From contig OY978529.1 in the NCBI GenBank assembly GCA_963854835.1, positions 40,606,055 through 40,670,054 on the forward strand: a stretch of DNA of 64,000 bases, in the 5' to 3' direction. This DNA comes from Megamerina dolium (taxonomy: Eukaryota; Arthropoda; Insecta; Diptera; Megamerinidae). Numbering within the stretch: position 1 is the first letter of the stretch; every line of letters starts with the position of its first letter. The notes below the pieces were generated by a model. The model was not told the DNA's origin and searched no databases. It saw only the letters and a program-made list of their open reading frames with translations. Position numbers and translations under genes: made by a program. Positions 43,996 to 57,628 of this stretch are shown in pieces.

Positions 43996-46900
43996 ATATA
44001 ATTTATTTCCAATATCTTATCTTAGATCTTTTAAAAAAAGGGATAGACTTTTTAAATTTATTCCCATCACCATCAGATTTCATTCTAACCCAAAAAAATG
44101 TTGTTTTTCCACTATTTCTGCAGGTTTTGTTGGGATTAAGCAAAAGCTTGAACACGTTCACTGAAATGCAACTACGAATTCGGATTCGGCGACCCAAAAT
44201 GCATTTGAGAATAAAATAATAAAGCATGGTTCTGGTTCATCGGACATTCCGTGGAACGACTATTAGAGTCCTACAACAGGATATATAATTGAATATCCGA
44301 CCGATCAGATTAGTCGTCATAAATGGTCTTTGGGTGTCTGAATCCAAATCTGTGGGTAGATTTCTGCTTTTACTGTCAGTTTTCTCTTTAACCTCAAAAA
44401 ACATAATTTTTCATTAATTTTACAGGTTTTTTGAAATAAAACAGAATTCTCAGGATGACCAACGTCCATAGAATATGACTACTCTCACTCATCGGATATC
44501 CTGTAGGGTTGTCATATCTACAAAATAAAAAAATTGAATGTTCGACGGATCAATGTAGTCATATTTTATGGTTATTGTGTTACTCAATCCTAGTCTGTGA
44601 TAGCATTTGCACCATGAGCAAAAAAATATATAAAAAAAATTTCATGCCCAATGGACAAGAGCACAAACATGTATCTTCCTAACCTCAATATTTTTTCTTT
44701 GTTTTGTATTTGTGGTTTCTATAGGCTTACTGTAGTTTCTTAAACAGGTTAATTCGCGTTTCAACTCGCCCTAATATAAAGTACATACCTAAAATTATAA
44801 GCTTGCTTCTTCACACACATTGTGAAAATATTCAGTGGGCTTTCGCATTGTCCAGATAGTAGAATACTTCTTACAACCAGCATTTTCTTTTGTGAATCTA
44901 AATGAAAACATTCATACTAGCTACAAATGTATACCGACACGTAGAAGATGTCTCTGTATACATAGAAGTAAATAGTACGGGCACATTTGTACATCCAAGA
45001 GTCATAAAAAAAAACAACATAAAATGAATACTTGTAGATACTCGTACTATAGTACGATATGTACTAATAAATAATGTAACACAAGGAAGTAGATATTACC
45101 TTTACGTATGCCAATGCCAATCAAATATGCTGTGATATTTTCAATGTAATCAGAATAGCAATGGAAAAGCATGATGAAAGCAATCATCAATGACCAATGA
45201 CCTCTTTTGGGATGACAGTTAGTTAGTAGTAGTGTATATTAGTGTTATTCATTTATATCAAGTTCAAAAAGTAATTGAGAATATATTTTTATTTGCTTAT
45301 ATGATTTTCGAATATTTACATACTTTCAAATTTAAATATTTTCGGATTTGAAATTGTTGAAAAAATTATATAGATTTCAATTGACAATATAAAATTCTTC
45401 AAATCACATCACTGTCAAAACCATTATAGATCAATGTATTATGATTCACTGTCCTAAGTAATGCTTGCGGCAAATTAGACGTTGATGCATGACATTTTAT
45501 AAGTCAATAATGCATCATCAGCATTTTTTGCTGGGTTTATCGCGACAACACTATTAAATAATGGCACCTACTATATGCTCTACTGTTGATGCTGTTGATA
45601 GTGTCATCAATGTATGGCATTTCTTTGGTGGCATGTGAACGTGTACAATTTGAAAATATGTTTAGAAAATGTGTGCTTGTGCGCAATAATATATATTGTA
45701 CTTACAATAGAGTGTGTGTCTGTGTAAAAGAACTGTCATGAATTGAAGGTACAAATGTGTATAGATAGGTATAACAAAGCTGGCAAGGTAATGCTGATAG
45801 TAAAGTAACAATTGTAATCTACAGCAAGAAGAAGTTGTGTGTGTGTGTGAATTTTTTCCATTTAATTTCGGAAACAGCTGTCCATAAATTGAAATGGGGG
45901 TTACGTACGTAAGTTGTGTTCATGTATGAAAGCATGACTGCATTATTACAATAACAACAACAACAGCAAAAAGAAGAAGAAGAAGCGAAATGAAAGCTAG
46001 AAGCTATTTTCACTTTTTAATTTAGATAAAGTTGTATCATTATAACATATCAATGTAATTTATGAAAATGACGAAAAAACAACTTTGCTTATCTAATTTT
46101 GTAGCCATTCTTTGTGGATGTTCTTCAAATAAATTGATCTGAAAATATACTGAAATGGTTTTTGTTTTTCATTTTGAATTTAACAAGAATTTTTCTTTCA
46201 ATTTAATTATAACCATTGTTCTTAGAGTTGTCCTCAGCCGGCAATGCTGTTTTACATTTAATGTCATGAAATTGTCATAAAATGAAGATGGCGATTGTTA
46301 ATCTGAGAAAAAATTCACTTTAAAACAGAGATGAGCGATATTTAGTACAAAATTTTATCGATATCGATAATATGGTGTTACTAATTTTGTTGTTGTTTTT
46401 AATGCAATTTGGCTGAATAATTTCCAAATTTTCTTTTTCATTTCCATTTCATATGCAGGATTTATATTTTTCCCTGAACAAGCAAAAGCAACAATCAAAT
46501 ATTTTACAGTGCAATTTGTGAATATTTTGAGGAAAATTAAATTAAAATTATATATTCAAATTTGACACCATGCTTTCTTAAATCGCAACATAATTTTCGG
46601 TATCCGGAATAGGAAAATCGGAACGAATTTTCTTTTTTGAAACTCTGTAACAATAAAAGTAACAATCAAATGAATATTTTCAATATTGAATGTTGCATTA
46701 TGTATAATCATAGCTGGAAACTGTTTTATGGAAAAATAACAACAAAGTAGCATTTTAAATTTTGTATCGACTTGTCCATACAAATAATTATTAAATTTTT
46801 ATCTTAATTTTGACTATACGCCACTATGCCAAATTAAGTATATTATTTACGAAATTAGTATTGACAATTAAGAGAAAATGTATGTCGAACAGCAATAAAC

Positions 46901-49900
46901 AGAGATGTTATTCGTTGATACATTTTTGACTTTACGAAAACAGGGTAGAATTTCACAAAAAATTTTTTTGTTTACATTCTTTGAAACATTGTATCAATTT
47001 AATTCAATTCAAAAAATAAATCATGATTGATCCCAAATGCTAGTAGTGATCACTAGACATATACACCAATGCTCTGATGTCAATGTTTAGGAAAATTGGC
47101 ATCTTTGTCATTTTATTAGTACAAAAATAATGAATTGGTGAATACGATACGACTATAATGTCATATTATGCAATTCGCAAATTGGTTAAAGCTAATAGTG
47201 CATGTCTAAACCAACAATATTAATAAGTTCATAAAATATCATATACTCGTAGTATTACATACAACATACATACTTATTGCATGCAACAAAATCTTTACCA
47301 AAGTACTATGTGCTGATATTATATACATAGCAATTGTGTGTAAACAAAGCATGTCCAATTTTTTGGATCATTTGTAGATCCTGGGATTTTGTTTAACTTC
47401 CAAAAATGTATAAAATATTCAAAAAACAATTTTAAACTTTATGGGAAAATTGAAAATAAAACTTTTTATTTATAATTATTTACAGTAGTATATATAATTT
47501 TTCCAAAAAAATATAAAAACAGCTGTGTCTCATTCGCCAACTCAATTTCATTGTGCTAAGACAAATAACAAATATAATTTTTCTCCTACACACCATTGAT
47601 ATAATTCTTTATATTATATATGAATTACAAATAGAACAAATCATGATTATTTACATGACAAAATGTTTCAAAAATATTTAAATAATTTTGTTACAAAATA
47701 CTTTTTATTCTACTGATTAATCTTTGTTGATGTTGTTTTGCAATACGGATATTTCTAAAATAAAACACCGCTAATACTAAAATTTGTTCAATAACTGAAA
47801 TCAAAATTATTAAAAAATTCCAGTAATCGTATATATTGAAAAATACCATCATATAAAAACAACAATGGTTTCAAATTTTATTATTCGATCTTGAAATAAA
47901 CGTATTACGTAACCTCCTCTTTCGACATCAATGCTTGCTGTCTGGATAAATGAGAGGTAAATAATATTTAATTTATTTTTCACTAGTCTTTATGCCATCC
48001 CATCCGCATTATCTACACAAAAAAAAATCTTTGTGGTTGCCTAATTGTGAAAGAATTCGAATACGCGAGTTTTCTTTAAGTTTTGACATTTATAAGAAAC
48101 AGTATAAGATTTTTCACGAAAGTTACTTTTTTGACATTGATCCCATGCTAATAATAGGATGTATGATAGAAAATGATGACAGATGACATATAAAGAATAG
48201 TTTTTTCATATGTCACATATGTTTATGTAATGACATGTGTTTTTTCTGCACCGAAAATCTTTGTGAATTCATAATTTTTAAAACTAAAACATAATTTGTA
48301 TAATTTTTCTGCACCGAAATTGTTCTTCGTATCTGTGACATATATAGAGTAGATTATGGAGCTTTTGACATTTATAAGTATGATTATGGACATGCTGACA
48401 TTTTTGTAAAAATAAATACGGAATTTCACATAAATTATTTATTTCGAAATAATCCCAACTAATGCGAAGGTTTTCACAACAAAATTAAATATGGGATCCC
48501 GGGATTGGTATCTTTAGCGTACCGACATATATGATTGGTATGATTGAGTAAAATGACACTTGCAAAATAACGACCACCAACACTACCACAAACAAATGAG
48601 TACACGCAAAATTCATAAAAGCCAACTTACTAACAACACAAATTAGCAAAAAAACAAAAAAAAAAAACAAAGCCAAATCATTATACTTACGTGGTAATAA
48701 AAAGCAGCCGCACGCACGCATAACATAACAATAATATTTTGTGATGAAGTAAAATCGACAATAAAAATATTATATTACAATAATGTATGCTGCTATACGT
48801 GCAGATTCCCGAAATATTTCGAACAACAAACATAGACTACATAAACAGGCAAATAAAAAAATACTAAAAAAAATATGAGCAACATTTATATGAGACTTTG
48901 TGCATATTTGCATATATGACACTTAAATAATAATCATATTTATTACTGCATACCTAGAATATATAGTGCTGAATGATTTAAAGGTTTTATGCAGCCATAT
49001 CTACCGAAATTTGTATAACCTATAGTATAGTAAAAAAAAAAAGAAACCAAAAATTAAATACACATGATTTTATAGTTTCGTATTATGGAAAAAATTATAG
49101 CTATAAAAAAAAAAAATAAGAGGAAAAAATAATATAAACCACAAGCTTCCGTATTGACGCCATTCAATCGATATATGTATTATATTATTAAATTTGTAAT
49201 TTAATCTTTATTCAAGGCATTTCAAAGCATCTGTTTGGCTTACAATAAACAATACTTGTACTTTAGGTAACTGTAAACGTTTTTTTTTTTTTAATATTGT
49301 ACATATAGCTACTTATATTTATAGTAAACCACCTTCCGTTGAAACCTACAGCAAATAGTTTAATCAAGTGTAAAATTTGGAGTACTTACTCGTACTACAC
49401 AAAACAAAACAAACAAAAAAAAAACAAAAAACACAAAATTACTTTTATTACAAGTATTAAAAAATGTCGACACAACTAAATTAGGTGGTTTACAATGTCT
49501 GCTCATTATATGCTTCCTATATCACCTATATTTGTCGTGTCAAAAAAAAAAAAAAAAAATTAAGTTTCTGGTATAGACTTTAACAAAATATATATTAAAT
49601 TAATGATTTTTCAATTTTTATTTTCAAATTTTATTCTAAATATTTGGACAGATCTAGTGTATCATACTTCTTATACAAAGAACAACATGGAAGTCGTAAC
49701 CATGCGTGACTATGCCATGAAATGTCATCATTGTGAACGCACCAAAACATTGATTTATAGCTTCTGACTTTGTATATAATTTTTTTTTGAGATCTGAGGA
49801 AACTTTAATGAGTCCACACAAAATAATAGAAAAAATATAAATTTACTTTAGATTTAATCGATTTTATTTTTCAGCTAAATATTGTTCATTTAAATTTGAT

Positions 49901-50237
49901 AGATCTAAGCAATTGGATTACTTGGACTCTTAGTTTTTGGGGGAAACAATATTTTGGCTATTTTCAAAATGTCCATAATAATTTTCTTTTTTTTTACGAA
50001 ATATTAATGCCATAAGTTGTCTTCACATAATTCGGGAACTCTTTTTTAGACAAATAATTATGTATTTTCAGTCTTTAATTAGTTCTAGAATAATACAATT
50101 GCGGAAGATTCTCAAATAAAGAGTCTATCGCGACAATAATATTCTAAAACGATGATATATATGGTGACTCCGATAAATGGGGACCAAATGCTTTTGTTTG
50201 CAGCCAACGCCTTTCCGGCCAATGTTACTGTCTTCAT
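43996..50237. other. Long AT-rich intergenic region
   Basis: No gene is recognised in more than 6 kb. At 44238 and 44498 there are two diverged copies of CATCGGA(C/T)AT-(T)CC-GT, each followed by GAAT(A/G)T(C/T)CGACCGATCA-like sequence. With a similar (G/A)CAGGTTTT segment at about 44120 and 44424, this suggests an old tandem repeat with a unit of roughly 260-300 bp. Elsewhere there are only microsatellites and A/T tracts. Frames such as 45819-46013 and 48485-48721 come from simple repeats. Confidence 0.4.
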
Positions 50238-51315
50238 TATACCCTGCATAATGCAATATGCATGGTATATTCATTTCGGTCAGATGTTTGTGTCCACTTG
50301 ACATGGAGATATAGACATAGATATATATTCGTGATCAGCGTCGATTAAATTTTCGATTTAACGATGTCCGTCCGTCCGTCCGTCCGTCCGTCCGTCCGTC
50401 CGTCCGTCTGTCTGTCACCTGGCTGGTTCGCACGATAACTTGAGTAAATATTGAGCTATTTCGATGAAATTTGGCATAAGTAATCTATGATCCAAGGGTA
50501 CGGAGGGGATTGATATTGGGCATGATCGGTCAATAACCACGCCCACACCAAGCATTCAAAGCGACTAACCTCGAAATTTTCAAAATCTTTAACTTGCTAT
50601 AACTTACATAATATACCACTTTGGACAACAATATTTTGCACATAGACTTATATTATACTACTATATAACCTCGCCAAAAGTGGTTGAGCCACGCCTACTT
50701 TTTAGTGTAGCTCTCATACAAAGTGTCTGTACTTCTTTTAAATTGAAACAGCTGTAACTTCTACAATCTTCTGTCCAGAATAACCATAATTGACACTTAG
50801 ATTAACATGGCAGTGGGAAATAATATGGCAGAAAATCAGTGTGCCACGCCCACTCCTTTTTGGGTCTCCCATACAAAGTTGCGGAAATTAAAAAAATGTT
50901 ACCGGTTATAACTTGCAAACTATTCAGCGTAGAATAACGAGATTTAAGGTGTGGATTAGTATTGTACGAGCAACTAGGCTCACAGAAAATGGGCGCACCA
51001 CGCCTACTGTTTATCGTAGCCCCCATACAAATTTTAAATTGAAACGGGTTTAACTTAGGCAATCTTATGTCTACAATAACCATAATTGACACTTAAATTA
51101 ATATCGTAGTCGGAAATAATCTGGCGAAAAATCAGCGTACCACGCCCACTTCTTATTGGGGCTCCCATACAAAGTTGAGGAAATTAAACAAAAATGTTAA
51201 CCACCATAACTTAGAAACTATTCAACGTAGGACACCAAATTTAAGGTGCGGATTAACATTGAAAAATTAATTGGATTTACTAGAAAGTGGTAAGCCACGC
51301 CCACTTTTTATATAG
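50238..51315 (-). mobile_element. Helentron-like repeat, copy H4 (inverted, truncated)
   Basis: It begins TATACCCTGCATAATGCAAT and runs through the microsatellite (10 TCCG units near 50367) and the modules in reverse order. It stops at CCACGCCCACTTTTTATATA near 51315, without reaching the hairpin end. About 200 bp of the hairpin side are therefore missing, the side that would be the 3' end in rolling-circle reading. Confidence 0.85.
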
Positions 51316-53482
51316 TCACCATGGTGACTCTGGTCCGTCGTATATTATACTTTTATTTTGTTGAAAAACGGTTAAATGTTTCACATAAAACTTGGATATA
51401 AATCTTGAATTGGCTTCATCACATATTTGTTGTTACATTTACGTTTTTCAATTAATCCAATTTAATTATCAAATTAATTAGCATTGAAAAAAATTAATTA
51501 TCCATTTCTCAGTTTGTACACGTAATATTAATAAATATCGTATACTTAAGTAGTTCAGCTAAATCATAAATATCATGTTTGAATTTTTTATTACTAATTT
51601 ATTGTATTTATGATTTTTTCTAATTGATTTTTTATTTATATTTTGAAAGTATTAATTGCAAATAGCAAATGTCTCTAATACGTATCAATGTGTTTATTTT
51701 GACCTTTCTTGTTCATTGACTTGTATTTATTTCTGGGTCACATTTAATACCCAATTGTGAATATATATTGTTGTTGATGCAGATGCAGATTGTAGATACT
51801 TAAGCTCTGTAGTATATCTACGATTTTAAGCGATTAACATTTGAAACACTTTTAAGGCTTATTGCTGCTTTCGTTTTGTGTATGTATTTTTTTTTTTTTT
51901 ATTTTAATTAAGATAATTAATTATGCTAAATGATATGCTTAAACTAAGAGAAAAGCTTTACGTTGAAATAAAAATTGTGCAGCGATAACAAAACAATAAT
52001 AAGAAAAAAAAAAGAGTTAAAGGTTAATTTTGTAATTTGTATCAAATAAAGAGTTACGAGTATCGATTAAAATGTACAGTAAAAACAAAAGGCATAAAAA
52101 CGGAGTAAAAATCAATTTTGTAAAAGTGATATTAATTTATTATGTAAATGTTTGTTTGTTTGTATTTTCTTTTTTTAATTAAAGGAAATTTTAGATAGAT
52201 TTTGTAATATGACTATAAAATTATATAGTGATTCTGTAAATGCCCAACCGTATAAAATTCGAGCCACTTTAACCAATCAGCTATTTTAAAGTTCCAACCG
52301 GCTTTAAAATAGCATTTTTCATATTTGTGATACATATTCCTATATGTAGGCACAACACATCTGTAATAGATTTCCGTTTAAATGGTAATACCCTAAGGAA
52401 ATAGTGTATGTATAATCAACAAAGAGGAAAAAAATATGCCATGATATTTATTTAATGCTCTTATTTCTGTACGTTTGTGTATTTTTGTATATATAAACAC
52501 TCAGTCTACCTTATAGTATGCGAATATCGTGTACAATAAAACAAGCATAGAAAAATATGGCAAAGAAATTCAAAATCACATAGAGCAAAAGAGTGTTTTT
52601 TCAATCTCTTGCAGCGACAGTATTCAACGCCTGTTGAGTCGATTCGTATTAATGGTGTTTATAGTGATCACATAACAAAAAAAAAAAAAAAAGCCATTTG
52701 AATAAAACACAAATATGGTATTTATATGGCTGATGTCTACTTTTAGGCGCTTAAACTTTATTGGCTTCGATTCGACAACTGTTAGGGTTCACTAACTGCA
52801 ATCACGATGGTGGAAAATTTTTATTTCAAGCATAAAATGAATAATGTTTCAATAGTCAGTAACATTTTTGATATTAAAGTTGAAGTCAATTTATTCTACA
52901 GTTTTTCAATGTATGTTCTGTATGCACCATTACTGAATAATTAATTTATAAAAATGAATTAAAATTAAATAAAACATTATCAAAATATTTACTTTAAATT
53001 ATTTTGTTCCAAATTTACCTTTATGCATTACATGTAGTATTACTTGGGTTGAAGTCATTAAAACACATCGAATCGTATATCGTTTAAAAATATGGTAAAA
53101 ACAACAAAAATACAGATACAAAATTCAAATAAACAATGAAAAGCAAAAAATTTTATTACGTCAAGAATTTCGCACACTTTAAATTAAATAATACTGGATA
53201 CATACCCAGTAGGAAAGTCTCCCATATGAGAAGGTGTACCAATACTTTCTATCTACATATCGTACGTATGTATCATTAAGTGGAAATTATATTACTTCAA
53301 ATACTATTTGAAGTATTTTTTGAATATGCATCTTCTATATTCTCGAAAAGATCAAAAACCATCGAAAAAGAATAAAATTGATATTCTTGAATTTAGTAAA
53401 AATATCAATTTTGTAGGAGAATCCTTTTAATAAGTGGAAATAGGGGATAAGTAAGTTTGAAGAAATTATAGAGAAGAAAAAA
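51316..53482. other. AT-rich intergenic DNA
   Basis: Nothing recognised. It holds A/T tracts and a poly-T run at about 51889. Confidence 0.45.
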
Positions 53483-55160
53483 TCTCCTTACAGTCGGCTG
53501 GGGCCGACCAAATTATACCCTGCATATGTAGAGATATATATAAAAATCTCCTTACAGTCGGCTGGGGCCGACCAAACTATACCCTGCATATGTAGATTTA
53601 TATATAAAAAGTTTACTCGAATATCCAACTTTTCTTTTATTTCCATTTTTCGAGAAACAATTTTTGCATATACTACTAATTTACACCCGAAATATGGTTG
53701 ACTTTGACGAAGTAAAAGGATTTTAAGATAATTCCGAGGCTTAGTGTGGGAGCTATATAAAAAGTGGGCGTGGCTTACCACTTTCTAGTAAATCCAATTA
53801 ATTTTTCAATGTAAATCCACACCTTAAATTTGGTGTCCTACGTTGAATAGTTTCTAAGTTATGGTGGTTAACATTTTTGTTTAATTTCCTCAACTTTGTA
53901 TGGGAGCCCCAATAAGAAGTGGGCGTGGTACGCTGATTTTTCGCCAGATTATTTCCGACTACGTTATTAATTTAAGTGTCAATTATGGTTATTGTAGACA
54001 TAAGATTGCCGAAGTTACAGCTGTTTCAATTTAAAATTTGTATGGGGGCTACGATAAACAATGGGCGTGGTGCGCCCATTTTCTGTGAGCCTAGTTGCTC
54101 GTACAATACTAATCCATACCCTAAGTCTCGTTGTCCTAGGCTAAATGGTTTGTAAGCTATGGAGCTTAAAATTTTAGTTTAATTCACTCGACTTTGTATG
54201 GGAGACCCATGAAGGAGTGGGCGTGGCACACTGATTTTCTGCCAGATTTTTGCCGACTACGATATTAATTTAAGTGTCAATTATGGTTATTCTAGACAGA
54301 AGATTGCCGAAGTTACAGCTGTTTCAATTTAAAATTTGTATGGGGGCTACGTTAAACACTGGGCTTGGTGCGCCCATTTTCTGTGAGCCTAGTTGCTCGT
54401 ACAATACTAATCCACACCTTAAATCTCGTTATTCTACGCTGAATAGTTTGCAAGTTATAACCGGTAATATTTTTTTTAATTTCCGCAACTTTGTATGGGA
54501 GACCCAAAAATGAGTGGGCGTGGCACATTGATTTTCTGCCATATTATTTCTGACTGCCGTGTTAATCTAAGTGTCAATTATGGTTATTCTAGACAGAAGA
54601 TTGTAGAAGTTACAGCAGTTTCAATTTAAAATAAGTACAGACACTTTGTATGGGAGCTACGCTAGAAAGTAGGCGTGGCTCACCCACTTTTGGCGAGGTT
54701 ATATAGTAGTATAATATAACTCTATGTGCAAAATATTGTTGTCCCAAGTGTTATATTATGTGAGTTATAGCAAGTTAAAGATTTTGAAAATTTCGAGGTT
54801 AGTCGCTTTGAATGCTTGGTGTGGGCGTGGTTATTGACCGATCATGCCCAATATCAATCCCCTCCGTACCCTTGGATCATAGATTACTTATGCCAAATTT
54901 CATCGAAATAGCTCAATATTTACTCAAGTTATCGTGCGAACCAGCCAGGTGACAGACAGACGGACGGACGGACGGACGGACGGACGGACGGACGGACGGA
55001 CGGACGGACGGACGGACGGACATCGTTAAATCGAAAATTTAATCGACGCTGATCACGAATATATATCCATGTCTATATCTCCGGAGATTCCTTCAAGTGG
55101 ACACAAACATCTGACCGAAATGAATATACCATGCATATTGCATTATGCAGGGTATAAAAA
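53483..55160 (+). mobile_element. Helentron-like repeat, copy H5 with a partial leading unit
   Basis: A 64-bp partial start (TCTCCTTACA, hairpin, TATACCCTGCATATG) at 53483-53546 is followed immediately by a full unit that begins again with TCTCCTTACA at 53547. The full unit has eight modules instead of six, two more than H1. The CGGA microsatellite has 15 units (54961-55020), the longest here. It ends GCAGGGTATAAAAA at 55160. Confidence 0.88.
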
Positions 55161-56750
55161 GTTTGCTCGTATATCCATCCTTTTCTTCCACTACTTTGTA
55201 TAGGACCTACATTAAGAAGCAGGCGTACCTCACCAATTTTGGAGGATCAATTTCTGCCTATAATACTAAACTACATAGGTTGCAATGGGTTGACCTAGGC
55301 GTATTAATTAGTAAATTATGGGTGTTCTAATGTTTAAGATAAATCCGAGACTTTCTACGGAAGCTATATAAAAAGTGGGCGTGACGTATCTCTTTCTGGT
55401 ATATCTAATTAATTTTTCAATATCAATCCACACCTTAAATTTGGTTGTCCTACGCTAAATGGTTTGTAAGTTATGGAGCTTAAAAGTTTTAGTTTAATTC
55501 CCTTGACTTTGTATGGGAGACCTATGAAGGAGTGGGCGTGGCACACTGATTTTCTGCCAGATTATTTCCGACTACGATATTAATCTAAGTGTCAATTATG
55601 GTTATTTTAGGCAGGAGATTGCCGAAGTTACAGCTGTTTAAATTTAAAAGAATTTCAGTCATTTTGTATGGGGGCTACAATAAACAGTGGGCATGGCGCG
55701 TCCATTTCCTATGAGCCTAGTTGCTCGTACAATACTAATCCATACCTTAAATCTCGTTGTCCTACGCTAAATGGTTTGTAAGTTATGGAGCTTAAAAGTT
55801 TTAGTTTAATTCCCTTGACTTTGTATGGGAGACTCATGAAGGAGTGGGCGTGGCACACTGATTTTCTGCCAGATTTTTGCCGACTACGATATTAATCTAA
55901 GTGTCAATTATGGTTATTTTAGGCAGAAGATTGCCGAAGTTACAGCTGTTTCAATTTAAAATTTGTATGGGGGCTACAATAAACAGTGGGCGTGGTGCGC
56001 CCATTTTCTGTGAGCCTAGTTGCTCGTACAATACTAATCCACACCTTAAATCTCGTTATTCTACGCTGAATAGTTTGCAAGTTATAACCGGTAACATTTT
56101 TTTAATTTCCGCAACTTTGTATGGGAGACCCAAAAAGGAGTGGGCGTGGCACACTGATTTTCTACCATATTATTTCCGACTACCGTGTTAACCTAAGTGT
56201 CAATTATGGTTATTCTGGACAGAAGATTGTAGAAGTTACAGCTGTTTCAATTTAAAAGAAGTACAGACACTTTGTATGAGAGCTACACTAAAAAGTAGGC
56301 GTGGCTCAACCACTTTTGGCGAGGTTATATAGTAGTATAGTATAAGTCTATGTGCCAAATATTGTTGTCCAAAGTGGTATATTATGTGAGTTATAGCAAG
56401 TTAAAGATTTTGAAAATTTCGAGGTTAGTCGCTTTGAATGCTTGGTGTGGGCGTGGTTATTGACCGATCATGCCCAATATCAATCCCCTCCGTACCCTTG
56501 GATCATAGATTACTTATGCCAAATTTCATCGAAATAGCTCAATATTTACTCAAGTTATCGTGCGAACCAGCCAGGTGACAGACAGACGGACGGACGGACG
56601 GACGGACGGACATCGTTAAATCGAAAATTTAATCGACGCTGATCACGAATATATATCTATGTCTATATCTCCAGAGATTCCTTCAAGTGGACACAAACAT
56701 CTGACCGAAATGAATATACCATGCATATTGCATTATGCAGGGTATAAAAA
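55161..56750 (+). mobile_element. Helentron-like repeat, copy H6, tandem to H5
   Basis: It follows H5 directly but starts at the internal position GTTTGCTCGTATATCC. The hairpin start is therefore lost and the join falls at the TATAAAAA string that both ends of the unit contain. Eight modules are present, with boxes near 55374, 55537, 55686, 55846, 55986, 56140, 56296 and 56446. The early ones are more diverged. There are 6 CGGA units, and it ends GCAGGGTATAAAAA. Confidence 0.85.
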
Positions 56751-57117
56751 TAATAGTAGTCCGTGGTGTATATCACCGCTCTAAGGTCGATTTCTGGGTA
56801 ATTGTGTTGATATTTATTGATTTTCCATAGTTTTAAGATCATATTGTAGTGAAGTCTCCCGAAGGAGTAAAGATAGACAGTAATTTTGTTTAGGAAAAAT
56901 ATTGAATAGTGAAAATTTAATGAGGGTCGATCATATATTTTATTCTTCTTTGGGTACTGTGGGAGCGGTAGGAGAGATTTTTCAAATAAAGGCCCTTACA
57001 TAATGTTGCATTCGATTTTTTTTTTTAATTTTTTTATTTGTTGTTTTATTATGACGCTCATTCAATGAAGAATGGCGCTAATGTGAATATCATTAAATTG
57101 GGTTCAAATACGGCTCG
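56751..57117. other. Intergenic DNA between H6 and a SINE
   Basis: Nothing recognised. Confidence 0.4.
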
Positions 57118-57430
57118 GTGCCGTAGCTCAGTGGTTAGAGTGCCTTCTGATCTGTAGGTGGTGGATTCAATTCCCGGATGAAGCATAGCAAAATTTCATA
57201 TCGAAAAGATTTTTCTTTCGAACGGTACCCAACTGCCGGCAAGAATTGGCAATTTTTCCGGCAGTAACAAAAATGCTTCTTAAAAGAGTTCTGTGACAAA
57301 ACTTAGTTAAAGTGATGTCACAAGGCTTTTTCCGTTCGGAACTGGCTAATATAAGTAGGTCCCTTCCAATGCTGTCCAAATTTAACACGCACAACAGTAT
57401 TGGAAGAGAATCTCAGTGGTATCACAATGG
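57118..57430 (+). mobile_element. tRNA-derived SINE, copy 6
   Basis: The head reads GTGCCGTAGCTCAGTGGTTA with box A at 57124-57134 and box B GGATTCAATTCC at 57163-57174, spaced as in a tRNA gene. The body (CTTTCGAACGGTACCC, TTAAAAGAGTTCTGTGACA, ATAAGTAGGTCCCTTCCAAT) matches the other copies. Beyond GGAAGAGAATCTCAG the usual 3' end is not recognisable. The head is not a functional tRNA gene, because it is continuous with the SINE body and lacks an acceptor-stem partner. Confidence 0.85.
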
Positions 57431-57628
57431 GTTTTTCTGGCTTAAGTGTGTTCTCTCAGAGAGAGGGCAGCCACATATCATGAATTTTCTTCCATCAGTG
57501 GAACCAGCCATTCTAGTTGTCCTTTGGCGCAATAAATACAATAAAAATTGCTTAAAATTAGTGTTTAGTCGACAAAAAAAAAATAAAAAACAAACGTAAA
57601 ATACTTAAATTTTCAGCAATATTCACGC

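Noticed and set aside
50161..51330. ATGGTGACTC at 50161 and 51321 as a target duplication of H4
   Set aside because: The first copy lies about 70 bp outside the element's clear end, so the repeat does not border it. Probably chance.
57118..57190. A true tRNA gene
   Set aside because: The A and B boxes are good, but the sequence has no closing acceptor stem and is continuous with a SINE body found in five other places.
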